From: Planctomycetaceae bacterium
GTDB lineage: Bacteria > Planctomycetota > Planctomycetia > Pirellulales > Thermoguttaceae
Reading direction: 5' to 3'
Assembly (NCBI GenBank): GCA_031283515.1
Contig: JAITBS010000023.1
Coordinates: 1-14,533 of the forward strand
DNA length: 14,533 nt
Shown here: in pieces, positions 6,980 through 14,533 of the stretch
Numbering within the stretch: position 1 is the stretch's first letter
Layout of the letters: each line of letters begins with the position of its first letter
Program-made: the position numbers and the translations under genes
Notes under the pieces: model-generated
Database searches by the model: none
Seen by the model: only the letters and a program-made list of their open reading frames with translations
Told to the model about the DNA's origin: nothing

Positions 6980-7470
6980 AAGAATATAATTCAAACGGTA
7001 TTTACTTTGGGTATCCCGAAAATTGGGTAATCGAAGAGTCGGAAATGGATACAGCAATTGGAAGTATCCAGTTAACGAATGAAGATGGTGCGTTTTGGTT
7101 ATTGAAAAAATATCCGTTTGGTACAAACCCTGATGAAATTGCCAAAGAAGTATTAACACTGATGCAGGAAGAATATGAAGACATGGAGGTGGACAGGTTT
7201 GACCGGATTTTTTTTGATAAAACAGTAACTGGTTTTGAGATGACGTTTTTTTATCTTGATCTGATGAATTTGGCAACGGTTCTTTGTTTTGAACAGGATG
7301 GTCTTACTTTCGCAGTTTTCTGGCAGACCGGTAATCAGTTGATTATCAACAATGACGAGTCGGTGCCTATTGAAAAAGTCTTGGAAGCCGTAACGTTATC
7401 ATTGTTACAGGGTTCGTGTTGTGTTCAGGAACAACATCACCAACACGGTCATTGCGGGCATAAACACTAA
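6976..7470 (+). CDS. Hypothetical protein with Cys/His-rich C-terminal tail
   Basis: 164 aa, start overlapping the previous stop by 4 bases (ATGA). The opening (NGIYFGYPENWVIEES) and the following acidic, strand-rich body recall the PsbP/Mog1-like fold of small bacterial proteins whose N-termini read as a strand then P-x-x-W; this is a resemblance by eye only. Residues 148-164 carry three Cys and six His (CC-x4-HHxHGHCGHKH), a likely metal-binding tail of the kind seen in nickel, zinc or copper handling proteins. There is no signal peptide. It is the last gene of the csrA cluster, and a fold-back repeat follows 60 bases later. Confidence 0.7.
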   Translation: MKEYNSNGIYFGYPENWVIEESEMDTAIGSIQLTNEDGAFWLLKKYPFGTNPDEIAKEVLTLMQEEYEDMEVDRFDRIFFDKTVTGFEMTFFYLDLMNLATVLCFEQDGLTFAVFWQTGNQLIINNDESVPIEKVLEAVTLSLLQGSCCVQEQHHQHGHCGHKH

Positions 7471-7530
7471 TCCTACGAAATTCTCTCAATATTAAAATAT
7501 TACGAAATCTTTCATAATATACCTCTTGCC

Positions 7531-7680
7531 GTAATATTGATGATGTTTTATATTTTACAACACGAAACACACAAAATAGCACGAAAAATATGAGAAATCT
7601 TTGTTCTGACTCTTTTCGTGTTATTTTGTGTTGTTTTTTTTGTGTGGTTTGTGTTATAAAATATTCCACCGAATGATTAC
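7531..7680. repeat. CACGAA-type fold-back repeat element
   Basis: It begins GTAATATTGATGATG and ends CACCGAATGATTAC, so both ends carry the GTAAT terminus in inverted orientation. Its two arms (CAACACGAAACACACAAAAT against ATAACACAAACCACACAAAA) are imperfect inverses, so the whole 150 bp can fold back. It is a copy of 9750-9892 in opposite orientation, and the preceding bases CCTCTTGCC (7522-7530) are also shared. No direct duplication flanks it. It separates the csrA cluster from ettA. Confidence 0.75.
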
Positions 7681-7794
7681 GATGAAGGTAATTTTTATAA
7701 AGACACACAGTATATATTCCCAATTCTGCCATGAATCATTAAAAAAGAGTTGATGACAGGATTATATTATAGTTACTTTTTCCAATTTATTGCA

Positions 7795-9471
7795 ATGGTT
7801 CCTCATTTTATATTTGAGATGCACAATGTTTCCAAGCGGTTTGGAGAAAAAACAGTTTTATCGAACATCAATTTGATGTTCTATTATGGAGCGAAAATTG
7901 GTATTGTTGGTGAAAACGGTTCCGGTAAATCGACATTACTTAAAATTATGGCTGGACTCGATACCAATTTTGACGGTAAAACAACACTGGTCAAAGGTAT
8001 GCGTGTTAAATATGTTGCGCAGGAACCGGAACTATTACTTGATGTAACAGTGCGTGAAAATTTACTTACGGCAGTGGCTCCGATTCAGGAAAAAATTGAT
8101 GCGTTCAATGAAATTTCCGTTTCGATGGCGGATCCGGATCAAGCCGATAATTTTGATACACTTATGGAGAAGATGGGGAAACTTCAGGAGGAGATTGATG
8201 CGGTGAATGGTTGGGAGCTTGACCGGACGATTGATATTGCAGCTGATGCATTGGTGTTACCTGCGGACGATCTTGTTGTACGAAAGTTGTCTGGCGGGGA
8301 ACGCCGACGTGTTGCTCTTTGCATGGCGTTGCTTGAAAAGCCGGATCTTTTATTGCTTGATGAACCGACAAACCATCTTGATGCTGAAACTGTTCACTGG
8401 CTTGAAGGAACTCTTCGTGATTATTCGGGAACGGTGTTAATTGTTACGCACGACCGTTATTTTCTGGACAATATCACGAAATGGATTCTCGAACTGGAAA
8501 ATACACGAGGAATTCCGTTTGAAGGCAATTATTCATCATGGCTTTCACAAAAAACGGAATGGCTCCGTGTTACGGAGAAAAAGGAATCGCAACGTCAAAA
8601 AACGTTGCAACGCGAACTCGAATGGATTCAAACGGCTCACAAGGGACGGCTTCAAAAAAACCAAGCGCGTATTGACGCTTATGAAAAACTTGCTTCACAA
8701 CAGACATTGGATGATAAAAGCGATACAATTATCCAGATTGCGCCGGGACCGCGTCTTGGTGATAAGGTGTTATCGTTGAAAAGCATCTCAAAAAGTTACG
8801 AGATTTCTGGGAAACGAGTGGTATTAATTGAGGATTGTTCGTTTGATCTTCCGCGTGGCGGGATAGTTGGGGTGATTGGTCCCAATGGAACGGGTAAAAC
8901 GACAATGTTCCGAATGATTGTTGGTGAGGAACAACCGGATCATGGTGAGTTGGAACTTGGTGCGACAGTTACACTGGCTTATGTTGATCAACACCGTGAT
9001 GCATTGAATGATGAAAATACAGTGTTCCAAGAAATTACCGACGGGAAAGACATGATCGAACTTGGAACGATCAAGATGAACAGTCGTGCTTATGTTTCTC
9101 GTTTCAATTTTCGTGGTACGCAGCAACAAAAGTTATTGGGGCAATGTAGCGGTGGTGAGCGAAACAGAGTTCATCTGGCGAAATTATTGAAACGCGGCGG
9201 TAATTTGTTATTGCTTGACGAACCGACGAATGATTTGGATGTTAACACGATGCGTGTTCTTGAACAAGCGTTGATTGATTTTTCGGGTTGTGCGATGGTG
9301 ATTTCGCATGATCGTTTTTTTCTTGATCGGATTTGTACACATCTTCTCATTTTTGAGGGGAATGGTAAAGTTGTGTGGTTTAACGGTAACTTTACCTCTT
9401 ATGAAGAAATGCTCAAAATCAAAGACCCGAACCGATTAGAACATCGGCGTGGAAAATACAAAAAAATATAA
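7795..9471 (+). CDS. ettA: ABC-F translation factor EttA (energy-dependent translational throttle)
   Basis: A 558-aa soluble ABC-F ATPase that binds the ribosomal E site and gates the first steps of elongation according to ATP/ADP level. Domain 1: Walker A GENGSGKST (39-47), signature LSGGE (165-169), Walker B LLLLDEPTNHLD (185-196), switch His in THDRYFLD. The linker of about 240-300 (EGNYSSWLSQK, ELEWIQTAHKGR) is the EttA-type tRNA-interaction motif. Domain 2: GPNGTGKTT (362-370), CSGGE (451-455, Cys for Leu), LLLLDEPTNDLD, ISHDRFFLD. The length fits E. coli EttA (555 aa), and alignment of MVPHFIFEMHNV with its N-terminus sets the start at 7795; the frame is open to 7750, which would add 15 unrelated residues. 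The gene stands alone. Confidence 0.93.
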   Translation: MVPHFIFEMHNVSKRFGEKTVLSNINLMFYYGAKIGIVGENGSGKSTLLKIMAGLDTNFDGKTTLVKGMRVKYVAQEPELLLDVTVRENLLTAVAPIQEKIDAFNEISVSMADPDQADNFDTLMEKMGKLQEEIDAVNGWELDRTIDIAADALVLPADDLVVRKLSGGERRRVALCMALLEKPDLLLLDEPTNHLDAETVHWLEGTLRDYSGTVLIVTHDRYFLDNITKWILELENTRGIPFEGNYSSWLSQKTEWLRVTEKKESQRQKTLQRELEWIQTAHKGRLQKNQARIDAYEKLASQQTLDDKSDTIIQIAPGPRLGDKVLSLKSISKSYEISGKRVVLIEDCSFDLPRGGIVGVIGPNGTGKTTMFRMIVGEEQPDHGELELGATVTLAYVDQHRDALNDENTVFQEITDGKDMIELGTIKMNSRAYVSRFNFRGTQQQKLLGQCSGGERNRVHLAKLLKRGGNLLLLDEPTNDLDVNTMRVLEQALIDFSGCAMVISHDRFFLDRICTHLLIFEGNGKVVWFNGNFTSYEEMLKIKDPNRLEHRRGKYKKI

Positions 9472-9564
9472 CAATTTGGTTCTATTTTTCTTGCAGTTAC
9501 TTGATTGATGTTTTATTGAGTTACGATTTATTTGAGATGCAGGCAACATTTCGCCGAAACGTTT

Positions 9565-9599
9565 TAAACAATAAACAATAAACAATAAACAATAAACAA
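9565..9599. repeat. Heptamer tandem repeat (TAAACAA)x5
   Basis: Five exact head-to-tail copies of TAAACAA, 35 bases, 94 bases after the ettA stop. Copy number is likely to vary by replication slippage. No coding or promoter role is apparent. Confidence 0.9.
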
Positions 9600-9722
9600 T
9601 ACGGCGATAGCCGACTTGCCCCTGTTGACGGACGAAAATTAATGACTCACGGCATACAACACAGTACTAAGCTCAACCGTTGCGACCTTGTAATTTCCAA
9701 CTGTAAACCAATTCAAAAAAAA

Positions 9723-9772
9723 TTTCACTGATATATTACAATAAAATTAGTAGTATATCAGTGGAATTTTTT
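9723..9772 (+). terminator. Probable bidirectional terminator built from two head-to-head element ends
   Basis: TTTCACTGATATATTAC (9723-9739) and GTAGTATATCAGTGGAA (9750-9766) pair along all 17 positions on the + strand, two of them U-G, around a 10-nt loop, then TTTTTT follows (9767-9772). On the other strand the stem is followed by a run of eight T. It lies between ettA (+) and the autotransporter (-), which converge. Termination is inferred from structure and place. Confidence 0.6.
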
Positions 9773-9892
9773 AAACACGAACCACACGAAAAATCACGAA
9801 AGAACTCGAAAAGAGTCAAAACAAAAATTTCGTATTTTTCGTGCTATTTTGAGTGTTTCGTGTTGTAACATATAAAACTTCATAAATATTAC
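9750..9892. repeat. CACGAA-type fold-back repeat element, inverted copy
   Basis: It starts GTAGTATATCAGTGG and ends CTTCATAAATATTAC. Its reverse complement matches 7531-7680 and the partial copies at 126-317; the match to 126-198 is nearly exact, suggesting recent spread. The interior is non-coding and fold-back (AACACGAACCACACGAAAA facing TTTCGTGTT). The 8 bases on either side differ, so no target duplication is visible. Confidence 0.75.
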
Positions 9893-9938
9893 GGCAAGAG
9901 GTCTATTTCAGATTATTGCCGTACACGGTTGCCTGTGT

Positions 9939-12900
9939 TTAAAACCGTACTAAAATACCGAGATTTCCTGAGTGTTGCATGGTATCGCCTACTTTGCCGG
10001 CACGATCCAAGTAGATATCGGCAAAATAATCAAGGAAAATCGTATTGACTCGTTGGCGGTTCAAATGCCAGTTCAAACCGGCTTTTAATGTTACAGAAGA
10101 ACGTCCGAGCCGTGCTCCGTAAGAAGTTGTCCCAACACCGCGTGTCGGATAGAAAATTGGTGCTTTGGCACGGGTCTGACCAAACAGCAATCCGGTGTAA
10201 CTTACTCCGCCATTAATATCAATGTATTGCCACCGTTTTTCAAGATCAGCTCCAAACCGTACAAAAAACTGCGAAAGATCCGCCCGTCCGTAATGCCGGA
10301 ACGCATTGCCGATTTCATTTTCCTGAGCCGCTGTTTGTCCACTGTATTCAATGTCCATCGCAAAATAAGGACGTAATAATGTACCGTTTTGAATCGTAAA
10401 CAGTTTTCCGAATTCGGTGTTGATTTCAAAACTCGAACCGTCATACTTGCTCATGTAAGTTTCAACCGTATCACTTCGCGATGCCGTAAACGTCTGGAAA
10501 CCGCCGCCGACAAAACTGCGAAATTCAGAACCGCTACGGAAAATGTGACCAAAATACAAACCAATCTGATAATCATGGCTGCGAATCCAATCAAGCTGAT
10601 TACGAAGTGAACCGCGTTCATAACCAATCATCAATCCAAGTGAACTGTTGTTATTCGACCAAAGTGTTGAACCGGTCTGCATTCCGTAAGACTCAAAATC
10701 ATAGATGCCGCCCACAAAGGTACTGGAAAAACGGTTCGCACGAGCTGTTGGAGTAAACCAAACGGAACGTTTCGGCTGAACCGCTTGTCCGCGAACCGAA
10801 TCATTGATGTTTGGTGTTACCGTTTTGCGGTACACCGTTTCCCGTAACAACTCAACAAACACATTTCGGTACAATTTACGATTGGCAATAGAAAGCCCTG
10901 TTGTAATAACATCACCCATTGCTCGCGGATGACTCAATAACTCACCATTAACACGAATCTCGCCCTTAACCGAATAATCCAATTCAAAATTGTAAAAAGG
11001 ATTAAATGTATCATCAATCGCTAAAAATTGTCCGCCAAGCGTTTTACCGTACGTTAATACTGTCCAGTCAACAATTTGATTTGTAAAATTGGTTGAATTT
11101 GTTCGCGGACGGAAAATCGCTCCTTCGGCGAGATAGACCGAACCATTGACATTGAGCGGTTGCGAATCGGATTGGTTCGGCGAAAAATACCAGTCGAAAT
11201 AACCGTCACGAGAAATAAATAAATCACCGTCCGTTTGGTAGGGATTGCTATAAGCTTGAATTCTAATGTTTTGGTTACTATTATCGTTTTTATTACTAAT
11301 ACCGATAATGTTACCGGAACCGGAAACCGCTGCAAACGGTTCAACCCGAACATCGGATTGAACGGAACCTTCAATATTCAGTCCGCCGTTACGAACATAC
11401 GTTGCTCCCATAAAAGTATTTTTTCCGGTCAAGGTCAATATTCCGTCACCGGTTTTTTCCAATCCGCCGTTACCGGAAATCGTACCGTTATAGGTCAACG
11501 AAGACTTAAAACTGTTACTGAAAATAGGCGTGTCAAATTGAGCATTTTGACCATCATTAATAAGGATAGACCGTTTCAACGAAGTTTCCGTTTTGTTACG
11601 TAATACTCCGCCGTCAAACGTTATTGTACCGGTTCCAAACTGGTTATCGGCGGTGAACTCCATCACGCCGTCCTTCAGAATCGTTCCACCGGTATAGGTA
11701 TTGTTTCCGGCAAGTTCCACCGTGCCGCCGTATTGAATTACTTGTCCCGCACCGGTAATCGTTTTATTGTACACTCCGTCAAAATTAAGACCAAGCCGTG
11801 TATTTCTTTGCACTTCAACAACTGCATTGCCAAGTCCGGTGCCTTGTTTATTCGTCAAAAGCAATTCGCCTTCGTGAACAGTTGTTTTACCGCTGTAAGT
11901 ATTTGTTGCGGAAAGTTCCAATGTTCCGAGTCCGTATTTATCAAGAGCAGTTCCCGACCAATCGGAAGCGAGGTTGGTTTTATTGTCGTGAAGTGCCGTT
12001 CCGACATTGAAATATTTGTCTATCGTAAACTTACCGGATGCTGCGATATTATCATCTTTACTGTACCAACGCAAACCAATCGTTCCTCCGTAATCTTTAC
12101 GATCATTCAGAAAACCAAGACTAAATGTAAGATAATCAATCGCAGAAGTAAATGTATCGGTTAATGTATCGGTTTCACCGTTAACCGTACTGAAATTTCC
12201 GAAAATGCCGTCTGTGGTATGAATTAAAATGAACTCTTTTTGTTGGTCATCACTACTAATTCCGCCGATAGTCAAATCAACCTTATCAATCGTAACCGAT
12301 TTTGCAACAAGACTCGGCTGCTCCATGTCGGCTTGTAACGTCAATTCTGTACCGGAATTCATTGTAAAAGCACCGTTTTTAGTTACGAAATAACCGCTGC
12401 CGACAACATCTTTTTCATCTTTTTTAACTTTTTTAATTTTAAAACTGCCCGCTTCAATCGTAACATTTCCGTTGTAATTATCAGTTACTCCTTCAAAAAT
12501 CAACTCCTTGTTGTCTTTCTTGATAAAGCCGCCGTTGCCGCTCAATACTGAAGCAATTGTATAATCGTTCTTAATATCGAGAGCCAAATTACCGGCAAGT
12601 TGCATTTTTGAACCGGCAGCAAAATCAAGTGTTGTCGTTTTCAGATTACTAACAACGGATGTATTCGCCGGACCTGTTGTTGCCAAAGTGGCGTTATCTT
12701 TTAGATAAAAATGATCCGATTGATCAGCGTTCGTCAATAAAAGTTCGCTGCCGTTTTGTAATTCAAAAGTTCCTTTTTCAATATCAAATGTTGTTCCGAA
12801 TTTTGTATTGGTGAAATTATTTTTTCCGCCGAGTGACCATTTTCCGTTTCCATTTTGGACAACATCAAGATCAAGATTTTGATTCGTATCGTCTATCGTT

Positions 12901-14533
12901 ATCGGATCAACCATATTCAAAATTCCGTCCGCCTTAACATTCAGACGAACTGTTGTTACATCATTTTGAGCATCAAAGTAAATCGAACTCGCAGGATTAT
13001 TAACAATATCGTTTGATTTATTTCCGGTAAAAGAGTTAACGGCATTTGCTAGTGTTGTGAGAGTGATTTCCCGATCTGCGCCGTTGTTTGTCAGAAAATA
13101 AACCGCACCGCCTTTTTTTGCTACATTATCGATAAAGGTTGTGTTTATTAGATGTAAGTCGGAATTTTCAACATACAAAGCACCTCCGTTTTGTTCGGCT
13201 TCATTGGCGTTAAACGTAACACCATTGGACTTCGAGATTATTGTTGTATTTTTAGCATAAATTGCTCCGCCGTTTTCCGCTGTGTTGTTACGGAATATGC
13301 CGGAGTTAATTTCCAGAAGATTCATCGTATCAGAAGCATTGAATGTCGTTCGTGTATCGTTAATCCAAATCGCTCCGCCGTTTTTTGTTGCGGTATTATT
13401 GCTGAAGGTCGAACCGGTAAGATGTAATTCCGCAAGATGTAATTCCGCAACCTGATCAATTCCGATTGCTCCGCCGTTCCTCGCCTGATTGGAAGAAAAA
13501 GTTGCTCCGTTTGCGTTGACAACCGAATCACTTTTCAAACGAACCGCTCCGCCATCTCCTGTTGCACTATTTTCTGAAAATTGTGTTCCGGTAATATTCA
13601 GTTCTGATTTATCTGCGTTGAAGTAAACCGCTCCGCCGTCAATTGTTGCTTGATTTCCCGAAAAAGTAGAACCGGTATCACGCAAAATTGTCTGATTCGC
13701 CGCATAGATTGCACCGCCGGATTTTGCTGTTTCGGAAATCATTTGAACTTTGCTCAACGTCAATTTTTTTCCGTCTTCATTTTCGTAATAGATACCGCCG
13801 CCGAATCCTTTGTCTGCTTTATTATTTTCGAATCGAGCATTAGCAATTTCAGCATCGGCATAACGAAGATAAATTGCTCCGCCATTACCGTTACCACTCA
13901 ACCCCGCAATATTATATTGAAAAATTGCACCGTCAACATTCAATTGTGAAGTTGCTGTTTTATTCTTATTTACTTCGCCGTCAATATAAATTGCTCCGCC
14001 GTTCCGACCGGCAACATTTCCGTAAATATTATTCGGATCAATATTTTCCGGATCAATATTTTCCAGATCAACACCAAAAAATGTTGATCGAATACCGTCT
14101 GAACCGGTATTCTTGGCGTTGACGGTTGTATATGATTTGGCATAAATTGCGCCGCCGTCGGATTGTACAGCATTGGTCAAAAATTGCGTTCCGCTTACAT
14201 CCAATATGAGTTGATAATCGTTTAATGATGGATTCTCCGGCGTGCTTTTTTCATCACGAACACCTGTAGCATTAAGATAAATTGCGCCGCCACTGCCGTT
14301 ACCATTATTCAATCCTGCAACATTTAGGTTAAATTTCGAATCAATAATGTTAATGTTAGCGGTGTCTTTGTTGACATGAGCAACATATAATGCCCCGCCG
14401 TTTTGTTTTGCAACATTTTCTGAAAAGGTTGTTCCTTCGGCGTGAATAATTGTATCACCAGTATAAATAGCACCGCCGCTTGCTGTTTCGGAAATATTCC
14501 CAATAAATCTTGTTCCGTCAATAGTCAGATATC
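9939..14533 (-). CDS. Giant autotransporter with Pmp-type and PATR repeats, 5' end outside window
   Basis: A type V secreted surface protein: the passenger is exported through its own outer-membrane barrel. The frame is open to the window edge, so about 1,530 residues are visible and the start and signal peptide are missing. The passenger begins (14533 to about 13080) with fifteen GGAIY-like motifs spaced near 33 residues, alternating with FxxN motifs (FSNN, FSEN, FRNN), the hallmark of chlamydial polymorphic membrane protein repeats. Next come a beta-helix-like part (13080-12560) and at least four autotransporter-associated beta-strand (PATR) repeats (12550-11370, e.g. TVELAGNNTYTGGT). After a linker, residues encoded by about 10800-9942 form the C-terminal barrel, ending in ILVRF with the terminal Phe usual for outer-membrane proteins. 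Likely adhesin or surface layer; ligand unknown. Confidence 0.88.
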   Translation of the reverse strand, partial: YLTIDGTRFIGNISETASGGAIYTGDTIIHAEGTTFSENVAKQNGGALYVAHVNKDTANINIIDSKFNLNVAGLNNGNGSGGAIYLNATGVRDEKSTPENPSLNDYQLILDVSGTQFLTNAVQSDGGAIYAKSYTTVNAKNTGSDGIRSTFFGVDLENIDPENIDPNNIYGNVAGRNGGAIYIDGEVNKNKTATSQLNVDGAIFQYNIAGLSGNGNGGAIYLRYADAEIANARFENNKADKGFGGGIYYENEDGKKLTLSKVQMISETAKSGGAIYAANQTILRDTGSTFSGNQATIDGGAVYFNADKSELNITGTQFSENSATGDGGAVRLKSDSVVNANGATFSSNQARNGGAIGIDQVAELHLAELHLTGSTFSNNTATKNGGAIWINDTRTTFNASDTMNLLEINSGIFRNNTAENGGAIYAKNTTIISKSNGVTFNANEAEQNGGALYVENSDLHLINTTFIDNVAKKGGAVYFLTNNGADREITLTTLANAVNSFTGNKSNDIVNNPASSIYFDAQNDVTTVRLNVKADGILNMVDPITIDDTNQNLDLDVVQNGNGKWSLGGKNNFTNTKFGTTFDIEKGTFELQNGSELLLTNADQSDHFYLKDNATLATTGPANTSVVSNLKTTTLDFAAGSKMQLAGNLALDIKNDYTIASVLSGNGGFIKKDNKELIFEGVTDNYNGNVTIEAGSFKIKKVKKDEKDVVGSGYFVTKNGAFTMNSGTELTLQADMEQPSLVAKSVTIDKVDLTIGGISSDDQQKEFILIHTTDGIFGNFSTVNGETDTLTDTFTSAIDYLTFSLGFLNDRKDYGGTIGLRWYSKDDNIAASGKFTIDKYFNVGTALHDNKTNLASDWSGTALDKYGLGTLELSATNTYSGKTTVHEGELLLTNKQGTGLGNAVVEVQRNTRLGLNFDGVYNKTITGAGQVIQYGGTVELAGNNTYTGGTILKDGVMEFTADNQFGTGTITFDGGVLRNKTETSLKRSILINDGQNAQFDTPIFSNSFKSSLTYNGTISGNGGLEKTGDGILTLTGKNTFMGATYVRNGGLNIEGSVQSDVRVEPFAAVSGSGNIIGISNKNDNSNQNIRIQAYSNPYQTDGDLFISRDGYFDWYFSPNQSDSQPLNVNGSVYLAEGAIFRPRTNSTNFTNQIVDWTVLTYGKTLGGQFLAIDDTFNPFYNFELDYSVKGEIRVNGELLSHPRAMGDVITTGLSIANRKLYRNVFVELLRETVYRKTVTPNINDSVRGQAVQPKRSVWFTPTARANRFSSTFVGGIYDFESYGMQTGSTLWSNNNSSLGLMIGYERGSLRNQLDWIRSHDYQIGLYFGHIFRSGSEFRSFVGGGFQTFTASRSDTVETYMSKYDGSSFEINTEFGKLFTIQNGTLLRPYFAMDIEYSGQTAAQENEIGNAFRHYGRADLSQFFVRFGADLEKRWQYIDINGGVSYTGLLFGQTRAKAPIFYPTRGVGTTSYGARLGRSSVTLKAGLNWHLNRQRVNTIFLDYFADIYLDRAGKVGDTMQHSGNLGILVRF
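13421..13450 (-). repeat. 15-bp in-frame tandem duplication in the autotransporter
   Basis: GATGTAATTCCGCAA occurs twice in succession (13421-13435, 13436-13450) and encodes the doubled LAELHLAELHL. The reading frame is kept. This is typical of slippage or unequal exchange within a repeat-rich passenger. Confidence 0.9.
14035..14064 (-). repeat. 15-bp in-frame tandem duplication in the autotransporter
   Basis: GGATCAATATTTTCC is repeated exactly (14035-14049, 14050-14064) with a degenerate further unit on each side, giving ENIDPENIDPNNI in the protein. It interrupts the regular GGAIY/FxxN spacing. Confidence 0.9.

Larger units (their letters stand above)
9472..9938. other. Repeat-filled convergent intergenic region
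   Basis: 467 bases between two convergent stops with no gene. In order it holds a heptamer tandem repeat (9565-9599), a short hairpin CGGC gata GCCG (9602-9613), unremarkable sequence to about 9720, a long hairpin made of two element termini (9723-9766), a CACGAA-type element (9750-9892) and a dyad ACGGCAA (9891-9897) / TTGCCGT (9916-9922) just beyond the autotransporter stop. Confidence 0.7.

Noticed and set aside
6524..7276. 250-aa open frame (-) opposite the csrA cluster
   Set aside because: It spans parts of three sense genes with coherent composition, overlaps and spacing; the antisense product has no domain-like pattern.
7750..7794. 15-residue N-terminal extension of EttA
   Set aside because: The EttA family begins at the MVPHFIFEMH equivalent (E. 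coli MAQFVYTMH); the extension is hydrophobic and unrelated.
8207..8779. Open frames in other frames of ettA (8207-8440, 8441-8779)
   Set aside because: They are shadows inside a fully conserved ABC-F gene.
14310..14312. TTG as the start of the autotransporter
   Set aside because: The frame continues upstream without a stop to 14533 and keeps encoding GGAIY/FxxN repeats, so the start is outside the window.
1..14533. tRNA, rRNA or riboswitch genes
   Set aside because: No tRNA T-loop/acceptor pairing, rRNA core motif or known riboswitch core was seen on either strand by eye; a covariance-model search would be needed to be sure.

Overview
The window (about 40% GC by eye) reads as part of the chromosome of an uncultured low-GC planctomycete-like bacterium. 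That assignment is inference from gene style: a sigma-70 with a DPIRVYL-type region 1.2, a secreted LTxxQ helical protein, csrA followed by small unknown genes, and a giant autotransporter that requires an outer membrane. No rRNA or tRNA gene was recognised.

Layout. Positions 1-317 hold repeat elements. 360-1955 (-) is an RpoD/SigA-family sigma factor. 1956-2637 is an AT-rich divergent spacer. 2638-3642 (+) is a secreted LTxxQ (CpxP/Spy-like) protein and 3688-4914 (+) is a stand-alone AAA/SMC-like ATPase. 4915-5413 has no gene but holds a complete 286-bp miniature transposable element (5039-5324) with 14-bp perfect terminal inverted repeats, 71-bp imperfect arms and an 8-bp target duplication. 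5414-5743 (+) is a small hypothetical. 6009-7470 (+) is a compact cluster: csrA, a two-TM protein, an 86-aa helical protein and a protein with a Cys/His-rich tail. 7795-9471 (+) is ettA, an ABC-F translation factor. 9939 to the right edge (-) is the C-terminal 1,530 or so residues of an autotransporter with chlamydial Pmp-type repeats, PATR repeats and a C-terminal barrel; its start lies outside the window.

The unusual thread is a family of short elements sharing the terminus GTAATATATCAGTG (or its complement) but with two different interiors. One interior is a string of GC-rich hairpins (1-125 partial, 5039-5324 complete). The other is a fold-back CACGAA-rich sequence (126-198, 199-317, 7531-7680, 9750-9892). 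Ends starting GTAA plus an 8-bp target duplication match what is known for IS66-family transposition, so these may be non-autonomous IS66-type derivatives; no transposase lies in the window. Two such ends lie head to head at 9723-9772 and form a 17-bp stem with T-runs on both sides, placed between two convergent genes like a bidirectional terminator.

Functionally the genes are mostly regulatory or translational (sigma factor, CsrA, EttA) with envelope proteins (LTxxQ protein, autotransporter, two-TM protein). Apart from the csrA cluster there is no sign that they form one pathway.
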